From Streptomyces sp. NBC_01231 (GTDB lineage Bacteria > Actinomycetota > Actinomycetes > Streptomycetales > Streptomycetaceae), in NCBI GenBank assembly GCA_035999765.1, contig CP108521.1, positions 3,534,001 to 3,598,000 on the forward strand: 64,000 nucleotides of DNA. The letters are read 5' to 3'. A program made the translations under genes and the position numbers. Below, piece by piece: positions 47,284 to 56,969 of this stretch; positions within the stretch are counted from its first letter, which is position 1, and the number at the start of each line of letters is the position of its first letter. A model generated the notes under the pieces. That model searched no databases, had not been told where the DNA came from, and saw only the letters and a program-made list of their open reading frames with translations.

Positions 47284-48609
47284 ATGAGTTACATCACACC
47301 ACGCACCGATCCCCGACGCGCCCCCACCACTCCTGCCCAGCGGCGGGACTGGCGTGCCCACCACGCACGCGACGACAACGCGTTCATGAACATCTCGGCC
47401 GCCTTCGTCCTCCAAGGTGTCCTGGACGAAGGGGCGCTGGCCCGCGCCGTCGACCGGCTCGTGGCGCGGCACGAGGCGCTGCGCACGGTCTTCCGCACGC
47501 ACCAGGGCGAGTTGTGGCAGCACATCCTGTCGGCCGACAGCCACGAGCGTCCCGCCCTGACCGTCAAGGACCCTGCAGCGGGGACGGAGGACGAGTGGTT
47601 GTCCGCCGCCGCCGACCAGTCCTTCGACCTGGCGGAAGGACCGTCCGCCCGCTTCACCCTGGCTCGCTCGGGTACGTCGCGGCACCTGTTCTGCGTGGTG
47701 CTGCACCACATCGTCTCCGACCAGACCAGCCTGCGCATCGCCCTGCGCGACCTCGCCGAGTTGTACGCCGCCGAGCTCGAGGCGCGTCCCGTTCGGCTGC
47801 CTGAACTGGCGGTCCAGTTTGCCGACTACGCGCACTGGTGGGACCGGAAGTGGCGCGCGGGAGGCTTCTCGGCGCACGTCGACCACTGGGGCAAGTATCT
47901 CGGCGACGCACCCACGACGACCCCGCTGCCGGTCCGGTCGTCGACGGACCGGCACGCCCGGACCGACGCACTGCCCGTGCCCCAACACCTGACGGACGAC
48001 CTTTCAGGAGCGGCGGCCCACCTGCGTACAACGCCCTACGTCGTGCTGCTCTCGGCCTTCAGCGGCGCACTGGCCGAGCTCACCGGCGTCGACGAACACC
48101 TCATCGAGTGCGGATACGCCAACCGCCTGTCCACTCCGCTACGCGAAGGCGTCGGACGCTTCTCCAACAACCTCGTGATGCGCCTGCCCGCCGCGCCGGC
48201 CGCTCACCCCCGGGACCAGCTCACGTCCACGCACCGGGCAGCGATGACCGCGTTCTCCCACGCGCGCATCTCACTGGACGCTGTCAACGAAGCGGGCGTA
48301 CTCGAGCGGCAGTTCGTCCCCAACCCTGACACCGCGGTGGCCTTCCAGCTCGTCGACGGCGTCAGCGACCTGCTGCCCCTGCCCGGCCTCACCGTCCACC
48401 AGCAGGCCACCGCCGCCGCTACCGTGCTCGATCTGCTGAGCGTCCTCGTCGAACGCAATGACAACAGCCTGACCCTGCGGGCCACGTACTGCCCGAGCGT
48501 GCTCGCCACCGACTGGATCCAGGATCTTGCCCGGCGTTTCATGGCTCGGCTCGCTCTTCTCGTCACCACTGCTCCGCACTCCGGCCGACCGACGGCGGCA
48601 ACGGCATGA
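47284..48609 (+). CDS. Stand-alone NRPS condensation-domain protein
   Basis: 441 residues, one complete condensation domain with no other domain. It starts [11 protein letters not shown] (C1-like), has RHEALRTVF (62-70) and the active-site HHIVSDQ (141-147), where catalytic His142 and Asp146 are kept but the usual Gly is Gln; later [18 protein letters not shown] matches C5 (NR..P..VG.F.N). It should form an amide or ester bond between a carrier-bound acyl group and an amine or alcohol acceptor. The next gene overlaps by four bases (ATGA). Confidence 0.9.
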   Translation: MSYITPRTDPRRAPTTPAQRRDWRAHHARDDNAFMNISAAFVLQGVLDEGALARAVDRLVARHEALRTVFRTHQGELWQHILSADSHERPALTVKDPAAGTEDEWLSAAADQSFDLAEGPSARFTLARSGTSRHLFCVVLHHIVSDQTSLRIALRDLAELYAAELEARPVRLPELAVQFADYAHWWDRKWRAGGFSAHVDHWGKYLGDAPTTTPLPVRSSTDRHARTDALPVPQHLTDDLSGAAAHLRTTPYVVLLSAFSGALAELTGVDEHLIECGYANRLSTPLREGVGRFSNNLVMRLPAAPAAHPRDQLTSTHRAAMTAFSHARISLDAVNEAGVLERQFVPNPDTAVAFQLVDGVSDLLPLPGLTVHQQATAAATVLDLLSVLVERNDNSLTLRATYCPSVLATDWIQDLARRFMARLALLVTTAPHSGRPTAATA

Positions 48610-50168
48610 CCCGCACCCTCCACGAGTTGGTGACCGGCTCGGCCCGACGCCACCCGGAGGCCACGGCACTGGTCGTCCCCGGCGAGACACCCCTCACATA
48701 TGCGCAGCTCGTCGACCGGGCCGAGGAAACCGCCCGGGCCATCGCCCACCGCGTGGGCGGCGTCCCCCGGCGCATCGGACTGGTCGGCCACAAGAACACC
48801 GCCACCTACGCCGCCTACCTGGCCATCCTGCGACTGGGTGCCAGTGTGGTGCCGATCAGCGCCACGGCACCCGGGGCTCGTATGGCCAGTATCTGTGCCG
48901 CGGCTCAGCTGCGGCTCGTGCTGGCTGACCAGGCAGGTGGCGCCGTGCCCGCGGACCTCGGAGGAACACCGGATGCCCCTCAGGTCATCTCGCTCTCCGA
49001 GCTGTCCGAGCTGCCCGAACTGGGCACCTCCGAGACACGGACCACTACGACACCGCCCGGCGTTCTGGAAGGCACCGACCCGGTGGCGTACGTCGTCTTC
49101 ACCTCGGGAACCACAGGCCGTCCCAAGGGCGTGCCCATCACACACGCCAATGCTCTCGCCTGCGTCGAACACAATATCCGTACCTACAAGGTGTCGCCGG
49201 GTGACCGTCTCACCCAGACCTTCGACTTCGGCTTCGACCCCTCGGTATTCGACATGTTCGTCGCCTGGGGTGCCGGTGCCACCCTGGTCGCCCCAGCCCC
49301 CACCGATCTGCTGCACCCGGCGGCATGGGTAAGGCGAGAACAGATTTCCCACTGGTTCTCCGTGCCCTCCGCCATCGCCACGGCCGTCACCCTCAAGGAA
49401 CTGGAAGCCGACGCCATGCCGTCGCTGAGGATCAGCATGTTCGGCGGTGAACCGTTGACCGCCGACTACGCCATGGCCTGGTCGAGGGCCGCTCCGCACA
49501 GCCGGATGGAGAACCTCTACGGGCCCACCGAACTCACCGTCTCGGTCAGCCGCCACCCCCTGGCGGCCGACGCCCGGCAGTGGCCCGAGACAGAGAACGG
49601 CACCCTGCCCATCGGCGCGGTCTACCCCCACATGGAATGGGTCGTCGTCGCCGACGGACGTGCAGCATCCCAGGGGGAGCTCTGCGTCCGCGGACCACAA
49701 CGGTTCGCCGGCTACCTGGACCGGCGGCACAACACCGACAGGTTCTACGACCGGCACGGTGACACCTACGTCCCCCTCGCCGAAGACGCCGAGCCCGACG
49801 CCGACTCGTGGTACCGCACCGGCGACCGGGTCGCCGACGACGGTGACGGCCAACTGGTCCACCTCGGGCGACTCGACTCCCAGGTGAAGATCCGCGGCTT
49901 CCGCATCGAACTGGCCGAAGTCGAAGGCGCGCTCAGGCTCCTTCCCGATGTGCAGGACGCCGTGGTACTGGCCGTTCCGAGTCGATCGGGTCATCCGGAA
50001 CTGTGCGCCTTCTACACCGGGACGGCGGGCGATGCCCGCACCCTGCGGGCCGGACTGGCCGCGACTCTGCCCGCGTACATGGCCCCGCGCCGCATCACCC
50101 ACCTGGACGTCTTTCCCCTGACCCCCAATGGAAAGATCGACCGGACCCGACTGCTGCAGGACGTCTGA
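48606..50168 (+). CDS. Stand-alone NRPS adenylation enzyme
   Basis: 520 residues. Core motifs are A3 [14 protein letters not shown] (162-175), A5 NLYGPTEL, A7 YRTGDRV, A8 [21 protein letters not shown] and A10 [10 protein letters not shown] with the catalytic Lys. The pocket residue equivalent to GrsA Asp235 is kept (Asp211, in [11 protein letters not shown], next residues Pro and Phe), which argues for an alpha-amino acid rather than an aryl or fatty acid. It should load the free carrier protein encoded 52 bases downstream. There is no MbtH gene in the island. Confidence 0.92.
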   Translation: MTRTLHELVTGSARRHPEATALVVPGETPLTYAQLVDRAEETARAIAHRVGGVPRRIGLVGHKNTATYAAYLAILRLGASVVPISATAPGARMASICAAAQLRLVLADQAGGAVPADLGGTPDAPQVISLSELSELPELGTSETRTTTTPPGVLEGTDPVAYVVFTSGTTGRPKGVPITHANALACVEHNIRTYKVSPGDRLTQTFDFGFDPSVFDMFVAWGAGATLVAPAPTDLLHPAAWVRREQISHWFSVPSAIATAVTLKELEADAMPSLRISMFGGEPLTADYAMAWSRAAPHSRMENLYGPTELTVSVSRHPLAADARQWPETENGTLPIGAVYPHMEWVVVADGRAASQGELCVRGPQRFAGYLDRRHNTDRFYDRHGDTYVPLAEDAEPDADSWYRTGDRVADDGDGQLVHLGRLDSQVKIRGFRIELAEVEGALRLLPDVQDAVVLAVPSRSGHPELCAFYTGTAGDARTLRAGLAATLPAYMAPRRITHLDVFPLTPNGKIDRTRLLQDV

Positions 50169-50220
50169 CCCCCGAAGCAAGCAGCACCGCACCGTCCCGG
50201 AGAATCCAAGGAGAGCAACA

Positions 50221-50495
50221 TGATCAACAGTCCGAACAGGAACCGCGTGGAAGACACGGTCCGCCACCACTGGGCCACGGTCCTGGAAATGCCCGCCGAG
50301 TCGGTCACCGCCGCGTCGGACTTCTTCGCCGACGGCGGCGATTCCCTGCTGGCCGCCGAGCTTGTGGCCGCCGTCGGCGACGACGTACGGGCGGACATCG
50401 ACATCGCGCAGCTCTTCCTGGACGCGTCCTTCGCCGCACTCGTCGACGCCGCGACCACCGCCCACGACCAGGCCCGCACCGGGGCCGAGCACTGA
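50221..50495 (+). CDS. Free peptidyl carrier protein
   Basis: 91 residues, one PP-binding domain. The phosphopantetheine serine is Ser42 in FFADGGDSLLAAELV, with the usual acidic helices around it. AAGGAGAGCAAC provides a ribosome site before the ATG at 50221. It is the only carrier in the island, so it should serve the adenylation enzyme, the condensation enzyme and possibly the oxygenase. Confidence 0.93.
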
Positions 50496-50499
50496 CCGC

Positions 50500-51738
50500 A
50501 TGCACACGAAGGTTCCCGCGGCCATCCGCGCCGCCCCGCCGACACGGCGACTCAACGCAACAGTTCTCCTCGACTTCCTCCTGTCCGGTCTCGGCTTCTA
50601 CTGCCTGGTCCCGGTCCTGCCGTCCGTGATCCACGACCGGACCTCAACCGACGGCGCGCTGTTGACCGGCGCCGCGCTGTTCACCTTCACCGCCGCGTAC
50701 AAAGGAGGTTCCCTCTTCTGCGGGCACCTCCTCCAGCGACTCCCCGTACGCACCACGATGACCAGCGGCCTGCTGTTGGCGGGCGTCGGATTCTTCGTAC
50801 TGCGGGGCATGGTGCACCCGCTGGGCGTTCTCGTCTGCCTGGTGCTCGCCGGGTTCGGCATCAGTGTGAACAACATCAGCGCCCGCGTGCTCGTCGCCGT
50901 CTCCCTGTCAGCGTCCGCGGCACGCAACGCGGCCTTCGCCTACATCCAGGTCGCCATCAACGTCGCCGCCGCTGTCGGCCCTGTCGCGGCCAACCTGCTG
51001 CTCGGCAGCCGGCCACAAGCCTTGCTCCCGGTGATCGCCGGCATCTTCCTTCTCACAGCGATCCTCACGTTCTGGCTCACCCCACTCGGTGTACGCGCCG
51101 ACGACGGTGCCACACGCAAACCACTGGGCATGCGTCTCATCGTGGACATGGTCCGTGACCCCAAGGTCCGCACCGTCTCGCTGCTCACCCTGACCGGCAG
51201 CATCATGTACGGCCAGTTCTTCTCGGCCTTCGCCATCCACGTCACGCACGTCACCGATTCACCGACCCTCCGAGGCGCCTTCTACACGGCCAACGCCGTC
51301 CTCATCGTCGGAGGCCAAGTTCTCGTCACCCGGCTGACCAACCGCGCCCTCGGCCGCGGCAGCCCGCCCTGGCGCATCCTGTGCCTGGGCATCGCGACCT
51401 TCGCCCTCTCCTTCCTTCTCCTGGCCATTCCCTCGATGCCCGTCCTGATCACTTTCCTGGCCGTCGGCGTCTTCGCGGCGGCTGAGATGGTGTTCTCGCC
51501 CATGGCGAGCACCGCCTACGCACAGCTCGGTGACGACCGTCCCATGGTCGAGGTCTTCAACTTTCGTCAAGTAAGCGCCACCATCGGCGAATCGCTCGGG
51601 GGTTTCGCGGGCGGGGCCCTGTTCACAGCGATGACCGCGCACCATATGAGCAGGACGTACTGGGCAGCCACAGCCTGCGTTGGGCTGGCGGCCATCGCTC
51701 CGTACCTCCTGCGCAAGGGCTCAGGTCGGACGGCGTAA
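50500..51738 (+). CDS. MFS exporter of the accessory island
   Basis: 412 residues from the ATG at 50500, four bases after the carrier protein stop. About 12 membrane helices, with LLDFLLSGLGFYCLVPVLPS as the first and a basic loop after helix 2 (LLQRLPVRTTMTSG). It fits the DHA1-like multidrug/metabolite efflux families. As the last gene it probably exports the product and may give self-resistance. Confidence 0.88.
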   Translation: MHTKVPAAIRAAPPTRRLNATVLLDFLLSGLGFYCLVPVLPSVIHDRTSTDGALLTGAALFTFTAAYKGGSLFCGHLLQRLPVRTTMTSGLLLAGVGFFVLRGMVHPLGVLVCLVLAGFGISVNNISARVLVAVSLSASAARNAAFAYIQVAINVAAAVGPVAANLLLGSRPQALLPVIAGIFLLTAILTFWLTPLGVRADDGATRKPLGMRLIVDMVRDPKVRTVSLLTLTGSIMYGQFFSAFAIHVTHVTDSPTLRGAFYTANAVLIVGGQVLVTRLTNRALGRGSPPWRILCLGIATFALSFLLLAIPSMPVLITFLAVGVFAAAEMVFSPMASTAYAQLGDDRPMVEVFNFRQVSATIGESLGGFAGGALFTAMTAHHMSRTYWAATACVGLAAIAPYLLRKGSGRTA

Positions 51739-51885
51739 AGCTGTCACGCAGAGAGCGAGCCATCGGCGCGGGCTCCCGCAGGAACACCGCGGTCTCACCT
51801 GGACGGGGCCTCGCCGCCGTCAGTCTGTCCCGCAATTCAGCGGCACAGTTGGGGGCCGCGGCGGCGATCGCGGTCCGGGCGGTTT

Positions 51886-54603
51886 TCAGTCGCGCGCCAC
51901 CCACAGATCCCCGCTCCCGGTACGACCACCTCCTCGCCTCCCCCGGCTTCCCCCGTCGCCTGCACCTGTTGCCCCGCCGTTTTCTCCGTCTCCTCCTCCG
52001 TCAACTCCTCCGACGACCGCGAGTGCCCCGTCGCGATCGGTGCGCAGCACGACCGCTCCCCCGGCCCGCAGCGCCGCGACCGTGCCGGGAGCCGGATGAC
52101 CATACGGGTTGTCGGCACCGCACGAGATGAGCGCCAGCCGAGGGGCCACCCGGCGTATGAGTTCCGGGTCCTGGTAGGCCGAGCCGTGGTGGGCGACCTT
52201 GAGCACGTCCACCCCGGCCAACGCCATGCCCGCCGGTGACCGCAACAGCGCCTGCTGCGCCGGGGGTTCGAGGTCCCCGAGCAGCAGGAACCTCAGCCCC
52301 GCCGACCGGACCAGCAGAGTGACACTGGCGTCGTTCGGCCCCTCCGGATCCGGTGCCGGCCGCGGGGGCGGCCACAGCACCTCCCAGGACAGCTCCCCGG
52401 TCCGCCGCCGCTCTCCGGCCATGGCACGCGTCATCGGAATGTGCCGGTCCGCCGCCTCCCTGCGTACGAACTCGGCCTGGTCCACGGGCTCCTCATAGCC
52501 CGTCGTGGCGATCGCGCCCACCGAACGTCCACGCAGCACCCCGGGCAACCCCGCCACGTGGTCGGCGTGGAAGTGGGTCAGCACCACCAGCGGCACCCTG
52601 GTGATGCCGAGCGCCCGCAGACAGTGGTCGACCAGCGCCGGATCGGGTCCGGCGTCCACGACCACCCCGGTCCCCTCGCCCGCCGCGAGAACCGTCGCGT
52701 CGCCCTGCCCCACATCGCACATCGCCAGCCGCCAGCCCGGTGGCGGCCAGCCGGTGATCACCCTGGTCAGCGGCGGTGGCTGCACCACCACCAGCACGAG
52801 CAGCAGCCCGCACGCCCCGCACAGCCAGGGGTGCCTCAGCAGCCGTCGGCCCAGCAGCAGGACGACCACCGTGACGAGGAGGAGCAGCGCCGCGCCGGCC
52901 CAGGTGTCGGGCCAGTCCACTCCCCCGCCAGGCAGGGCCGCCCCGGCGCGGGCGATCTGCGCGATCCACTCCGCGGGCCAACTCGCGCACCAGGCCAGCC
53001 CCTTGGCCACCGGCATCACCACCGGCGCGGTGGCCAGCGCCGCGAAGCCCAGCACCGTGGCGGGTGCGACCGCGAACTCCACGAGGAGGTTGCACGGCAC
53101 CGCCACCAGGCTCACGCGCGCCGACAACACCACCACGACGGGGGCACACAGCGCCTGCGCGGCAGCCGCGGCGGCCAGCGCCTCCGCCAGACGCGGCGGC
53201 ACCCGGCGCGCCCGCAGCGCGAGGCTCCAACGGGGCGCGAGCGTGAGCAGGGCTCCGGTGGCCAGGACGGAGAGCAGGAAGCCGTAGCTCCGGGCCAGCC
53301 AGGGGTCGTACAACACCAGCAGCAGCACGGCCGTCGCCAGTGCCGGGATCAGCGATCTACGGCGACCGGTGGCGAGCGCGACCAGTGCGACTGCTCCACA
53401 GGCCGCCGCCCGCAGCACACTCGGGTCCGGTCGGCACACCACGACGAATCCGAGGGTGAGTCCGCCGCCCAACAGCGCGGTCGTCCGCAGCGACATCCCG
53501 AGGCGGGGCGCGAGCCCGCGCCGCTCGACGTGTTGGGCCAGCCCGGGCGGCCCGACGAGCAGGGCCAGGATGATCGTGAGGTTGCTGCCCGAAACGGCGA
53601 GCGTGTGCGCGAGGTCGGTCTCCTTGAAGGCCTCGTCCAACTCCGGGGTGATCCGCGCGGTGTCTCCCACGACCAGCCCGGGCAGCAGCGCCCGCGCGTC
53701 CCCCGACAGTCCGTCCGTGGCCTCCCTGAGCCCGGCCCGCAGCCGGCCCGCGAACCGCTGCGGCGCCGACGGTGCGCCCACCACGTCCGGTGCCGCCCGG
53801 CCCCGTACCCGCAGCACGGCCGCGACCCGGTCGCCGCCCACCATCGCGGGCGCCAGCCGCGCGGTCACCCGCAGCCGGGTGGACGGCAGCAGCCCGAGCC
53901 AGGGCGACCGTCCCGGCCCCTCGACGACCGGACGCGTGCCTGCCGTCGCCCCTTCTGCGGCAGTGCGCGGTCCCCCTGTCGTCTCATCGACGTCAGGCGG
54001 ACCGGTCCTCGCGGCAGCCGCGTCGACGAACACCAGCACCGGCGCGCGTGTCGTCACCGCCGTACCGTCAGCCGTCTCGACGCGTCGTACATCAGCGTTG
54101 ATCAGCACCGACGTCGGCGCCGCGTGGTCCCCGCTGATCCGAGGCCGGGTGAGCCGGGGATCGGAGGTCACCTGAATGTCCGCGGTCACCGTGGCGTACT
54201 GCCGCGCCAGCATCGGAACCGGCCCCCTCCGAAGGTCGGCCCCGTGGAGCCCGGCGGAGGCCGCGGCCGCCGCGACGCAGAGCAGCACCGCGGCGACCGA
54301 GACGTGCGCCCAGGTCACCCGCCCGGGACGAGCACGCACACGCGCGCACACGAGGAGGGCACCGCCTGCGGCGACGCACACGGCCACCAGGCCGATCACC
54401 CGGTCCGGCGGCGCGCTCAGTGTCAGAGCGGCGGTCGCCCAGGCCGCGAGTGCGGGCGGAACCAGCCGTAGGTCCGTCGGTCCTTCCTGCCGTGGGTGGG
54501 CGGCTCCGAGCCGTTTTCCCGAGGTGGCGTGGACGGCGTGGCGTGGCGGGGAGGTGGCGGGTTCGGGCGGCGCGTGGGGCGTGCGCCTGGTCGGCGTACT
54601 CAT
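51886..54603 (-). CDS. comEC: ComEC/Rec2 family DNA-uptake-type channel
   Basis: 905 residues. An N-terminal membrane and OB-like region (1-300), the Competence domain with many membrane helices (about 300-600, e.g. LPGLVVGDTARITPELDEAF then SGSNLTIILALLVG) and a C-terminal metallo-beta-lactamase domain (VVLTHFHADHVAGLPG near 670). In competent bacteria ComEC carries single-stranded DNA across the membrane. Its ATG overlaps the comEA stop by four bases. It borders the accessory island on the right. Confidence 0.93.
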   Translation of the reverse strand: MSTPTRRTPHAPPEPATSPPRHAVHATSGKRLGAAHPRQEGPTDLRLVPPALAAWATAALTLSAPPDRVIGLVAVCVAAGGALLVCARVRARPGRVTWAHVSVAAVLLCVAAAAASAGLHGADLRRGPVPMLARQYATVTADIQVTSDPRLTRPRISGDHAAPTSVLINADVRRVETADGTAVTTRAPVLVFVDAAAARTGPPDVDETTGGPRTAAEGATAGTRPVVEGPGRSPWLGLLPSTRLRVTARLAPAMVGGDRVAAVLRVRGRAAPDVVGAPSAPQRFAGRLRAGLREATDGLSGDARALLPGLVVGDTARITPELDEAFKETDLAHTLAVSGSNLTIILALLVGPPGLAQHVERRGLAPRLGMSLRTTALLGGGLTLGFVVVCRPDPSVLRAAACGAVALVALATGRRRSLIPALATAVLLLVLYDPWLARSYGFLLSVLATGALLTLAPRWSLALRARRVPPRLAEALAAAAAAQALCAPVVVVLSARVSLVAVPCNLLVEFAVAPATVLGFAALATAPVVMPVAKGLAWCASWPAEWIAQIARAGAALPGGGVDWPDTWAGAALLLLVTVVVLLLGRRLLRHPWLCGACGLLLVLVVVQPPPLTRVITGWPPPGWRLAMCDVGQGDATVLAAGEGTGVVVDAGPDPALVDHCLRALGITRVPLVVLTHFHADHVAGLPGVLRGRSVGAIATTGYEEPVDQAEFVRREAADRHIPMTRAMAGERRRTGELSWEVLWPPPRPAPDPEGPNDASVTLLVRSAGLRFLLLGDLEPPAQQALLRSPAGMALAGVDVLKVAHHGSAYQDPELIRRVAPRLALISCGADNPYGHPAPGTVAALRAGGAVVLRTDRDGALAVVGGVDGGGDGENGGATGAGDGGSRGRRGGGRTGSGDLWVARD

Positions 54604-55829
54604 GCCCTTACGAGATTTCGCAGGTCGGCGAAGCGACGGTCACCGATGCCGTTGACCTCGCGCAACTCGTCCACCGAGCGGAAACCGCCGTGCTGCGTGC
54701 GGTAGTCGATGATGTGCTGGGCCAGCACCGGGCCGACGCCGGGCAGGGTGTCGAGTTGCTCCACGGTTGCCGTGTTGAGGAGGACGGGGGCCGGCGGTGC
54801 CGCCCCCGCGACGGCGCCGGCCGCACCGCCGACGGCGGGAACACCGCCCGAGCCGGGTGCCGCGGGGACGACGGGGCCCCCGACGATCACCTGTTCCCCG
54901 TCCACCAGGAAGCGAGCACGGTTGAGGCCGTCGGTGTTCGTCCCCGGCCGCACTCCACCGGCCGCGCGCAACGCGTCCGCGACCCGTGACCCCGCCGGCA
55001 GACTATGGATTCCGGGCTCGCGCACCTTGCCACCGACATCCACGACGATCTCGGCGGCCGCCGTACCCACAGCACTCGGCACACCGTCCGGCGCGGCGGA
55101 CGCCGTCTCCTCGCCGGGCTCCCCTGCGCCGTACGGCTGGGCCGCCCGCACCACCTCGGGCGCGTGTACGGATTGGGTCCGGCCGGCCCAGAAGTGCTGC
55201 ACGGCGAAGGCGCCGACGACGACAAGCAGCACCGTGAGCGCGAGCACACCCCGCCGCTCCAGACCGCATCGCGTCTGCAGCCACACCGGCATCCGCTCCC
55301 GCAGGGCCATCCCGACCCGTGCCCGCCGCCCACCCGCAGCTGTCCCGGCCAGGTCGCCGAGCCCTACGTCCCTGTCGTCCTCGGCGACGAAACCCCCCAC
55401 GGCCAGGTGGTCGGGGGATGCCATGCCGCCCCGGACCACGTGGTCACGGTCACGGTCACGGTCACGGTCACGAGACGCCATATCTCCCACGGCCGCACCG
55501 GAGGCCCGTAATCCCCCGTCGCCGATCTCGGAGACGTCAGTGAAGTCAGTGACCTCCGCGACATCCGCGGCCCGCTCTTCCCCACCCGGCGGCCCCTTCC
55601 CCGACTCCCGCCATTCCCCGGCGCGTTCGGCGAACAACGCCTGCGCCCTGCGGCGGAGCTCGTCGGCGGAGGCGTGCCGGTGTCGGGCGACGCCGCCGCG
55701 CGTGGGCGGACGGCGGTGACGGGTGCGGGTAGTGGTCCGTGCAGAGGCGCGGGTCCGACCGTCTGAGGTGGGTCCGCGTCCGGGGCCGCTGGTCGCCGTC
55801 GCTGTGCGTGAACGTGGTCGAAGTGCCAT
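54600..55829 (-). CDS. comEA: ComEA family helix-hairpin-helix DNA-binding protein
   Basis: 409 residues from the ATG at 55829; the longer frame upstream is not supported. A long basic and Arg/Asp-rich cytoplasmic N-terminus (with DRDRDRDRD from a hexamer repeat) is followed by one membrane helix (VLALTVLLVVVGAFAVQHFW near 200), an SLBB domain (VVDVGGKVREPGIHSLPAGSRVADAL) and a C-terminal double helix-hairpin-helix (NTATVEQLDTLPGVGPVLAQHI; VNGIGDRRFADLR). It would bind DNA outside the membrane for ComEC. The N-terminal 190 residues are longer than in classical ComEA. Confidence 0.88.
   Translation of the reverse strand: MALRPRSRTATATSGPGRGPTSDGRTRASARTTTRTRHRRPPTRGGVARHRHASADELRRRAQALFAERAGEWRESGKGPPGGEERAADVAEVTDFTDVSEIGDGGLRASGAAVGDMASRDRDRDRDRDHVVRGGMASPDHLAVGGFVAEDDRDVGLGDLAGTAAGGRRARVGMALRERMPVWLQTRCGLERRGVLALTVLLVVVGAFAVQHFWAGRTQSVHAPEVVRAAQPYGAGEPGEETASAAPDGVPSAVGTAAAEIVVDVGGKVREPGIHSLPAGSRVADALRAAGGVRPGTNTDGLNRARFLVDGEQVIVGGPVVPAAPGSGGVPAVGGAAGAVAGAAPPAPVLLNTATVEQLDTLPGVGPVLAQHIIDYRTQHGGFRSVDELREVNGIGDRRFADLRNLVRA
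55440..55475 (-). repeat. GGTCAC hexamer repeat in comEA
   Basis: About five consecutive GGTCAC units code for the alternating Asp-Arg run of the ComEA N-terminus. The six-base unit keeps the frame whatever the copy number. Confidence 0.8.
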
Positions 55830-56051
55830 GTGCCGAGGATCTGACACCTCGCCACCATCGCGATGATCTTGGTCAATTCCCGGGGACTCCCGCCCGGTTG
55901 TGGAAAACTCCACCACCCACACGAGTGAACGACCCCACCGCACACCCATGCCTACGCACACGTCCACACCCGCGCCCGTGCCCGTGCCACCACTCCACGT
56001 AATCCGCCACTCCACCGGACACGCGCACACCCACCACACCCGGGCCCCGTC

Positions 56052-56897
56052 TCAGCGCGGTGAGACCACGACTCCCAGCAACCCGGGCCCCGTGTGCGCC
56101 CCGATCACGGCCCCGACCTCGCTCACATGCAGATCGGCGAGGCCCGGCACCCTCGCCCGCAACCGGTCCGCCAGGGCAGTAGCCCGGTCGGGGGCGGCGA
56201 GATGGTGGACGGCGATGTCGACCTGTGCGCTGCCGGCCCGGTCGGCCGCGATCTCCTCCAGCCGGGCGATGGCCTTCGACGCCGTCCGCACCTTCTCCAA
56301 GGGCTCGATCCGTCCGCCGCGCAGCTGCAGCAACGGCTTCACCGCGAGCGCCGACCCGAAGAGGGCCTGCGCGGCACCGATCCGGCCGCCGCGGCGCAGA
56401 AAGTCGAGGGTGTCGACATAGAAATACGCGGACGTGCCCGCCGCCCGTTTCTCCGCCGCCGTGACGGCCTCGTCCACCGTGCCACCCGCCTCCGCCGCCT
56501 CGGCCGCCGCGAGCGCGCAGAACCCGAGGGCCATCGCGACCATGCCGGTGTCCACCACCCGCACCGGCACCGGCGCTTCCCGCGCCGCTACGACCGCCGC
56601 GTCGTGCGTACCGGAGAGTTCGGCGGACAGGTGCAGGGAGACGATGCCGGTGGCGCCGGACTCGGCGACCCTGCGGTAGGTCTCGGCGAACACCTGGGGG
56701 CTGGGCCGCGAAGTGGTGACGGGCCGTCGCTTCTGGAGGGCCTGGGCCAGGGAGCGGGTCGAGATCTCGGTGCCCTCTTCGAGCGCCTGGTCGCCGAGGA
56801 CCACGATCAGGGGAACCGCGGTGATGCCGTGCCGCTCCATCGTCCGTTGCGGCAGGTAGGCCGTTGAATCGGTGACGATCGCGACATGGCGGGACAT
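56052..56897 (-). CDS. DegV family fatty-acid-binding protein
   Basis: 281 residues from the ATG at 56897 (SRHVAIVTDSTAYLP). EDD-fold DegV features: VTDSTAYLP at the start, TSRPSPQVFAETY near 80, and SAELSGTHDAA, VDTGMVAMALGF and DTLDFLRRGGRIG in order. DegV/FakB proteins bind a fatty acid and present it to a FakA kinase; no fakA is seen here. It lies between comEA and a coiled-coil protein gene on the same strand. Confidence 0.9.
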   Translation of the reverse strand: MSRHVAIVTDSTAYLPQRTMERHGITAVPLIVVLGDQALEEGTEISTRSLAQALQKRRPVTTSRPSPQVFAETYRRVAESGATGIVSLHLSAELSGTHDAAVVAAREAPVPVRVVDTGMVAMALGFCALAAAEAAEAGGTVDEAVTAAEKRAAGTSAYFYVDTLDFLRRGGRIGAAQALFGSALAVKPLLQLRGGRIEPLEKVRTASKAIARLEEIAADRAGSAQVDIAVHHLAAPDRATALADRLRARVPGLADLHVSEVGAVIGAHTGPGLLGVVVSPR

Positions 56898-56969
56898 GAG
56901 CTGGAGGTTACCTGCCGTAGCGGGCACGCGGCAGCCCGGCCCCTCCCACCTGGGCACCCGTGTGCGGGA

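Noticed and set aside
42686..51738. Azomycin or enduracididine cluster
   Set aside because: Beyond the PLP enzyme, the partner genes expected for those pathways are not recognisable, and C/A/PCP, FAH and butyrobetaine-hydroxylase-like genes do not belong to them.
42173..51885. Attachment sites or insertion sequence ends around the island
   Set aside because: No direct repeats, tRNA gene or transposase remnants were found near either edge.
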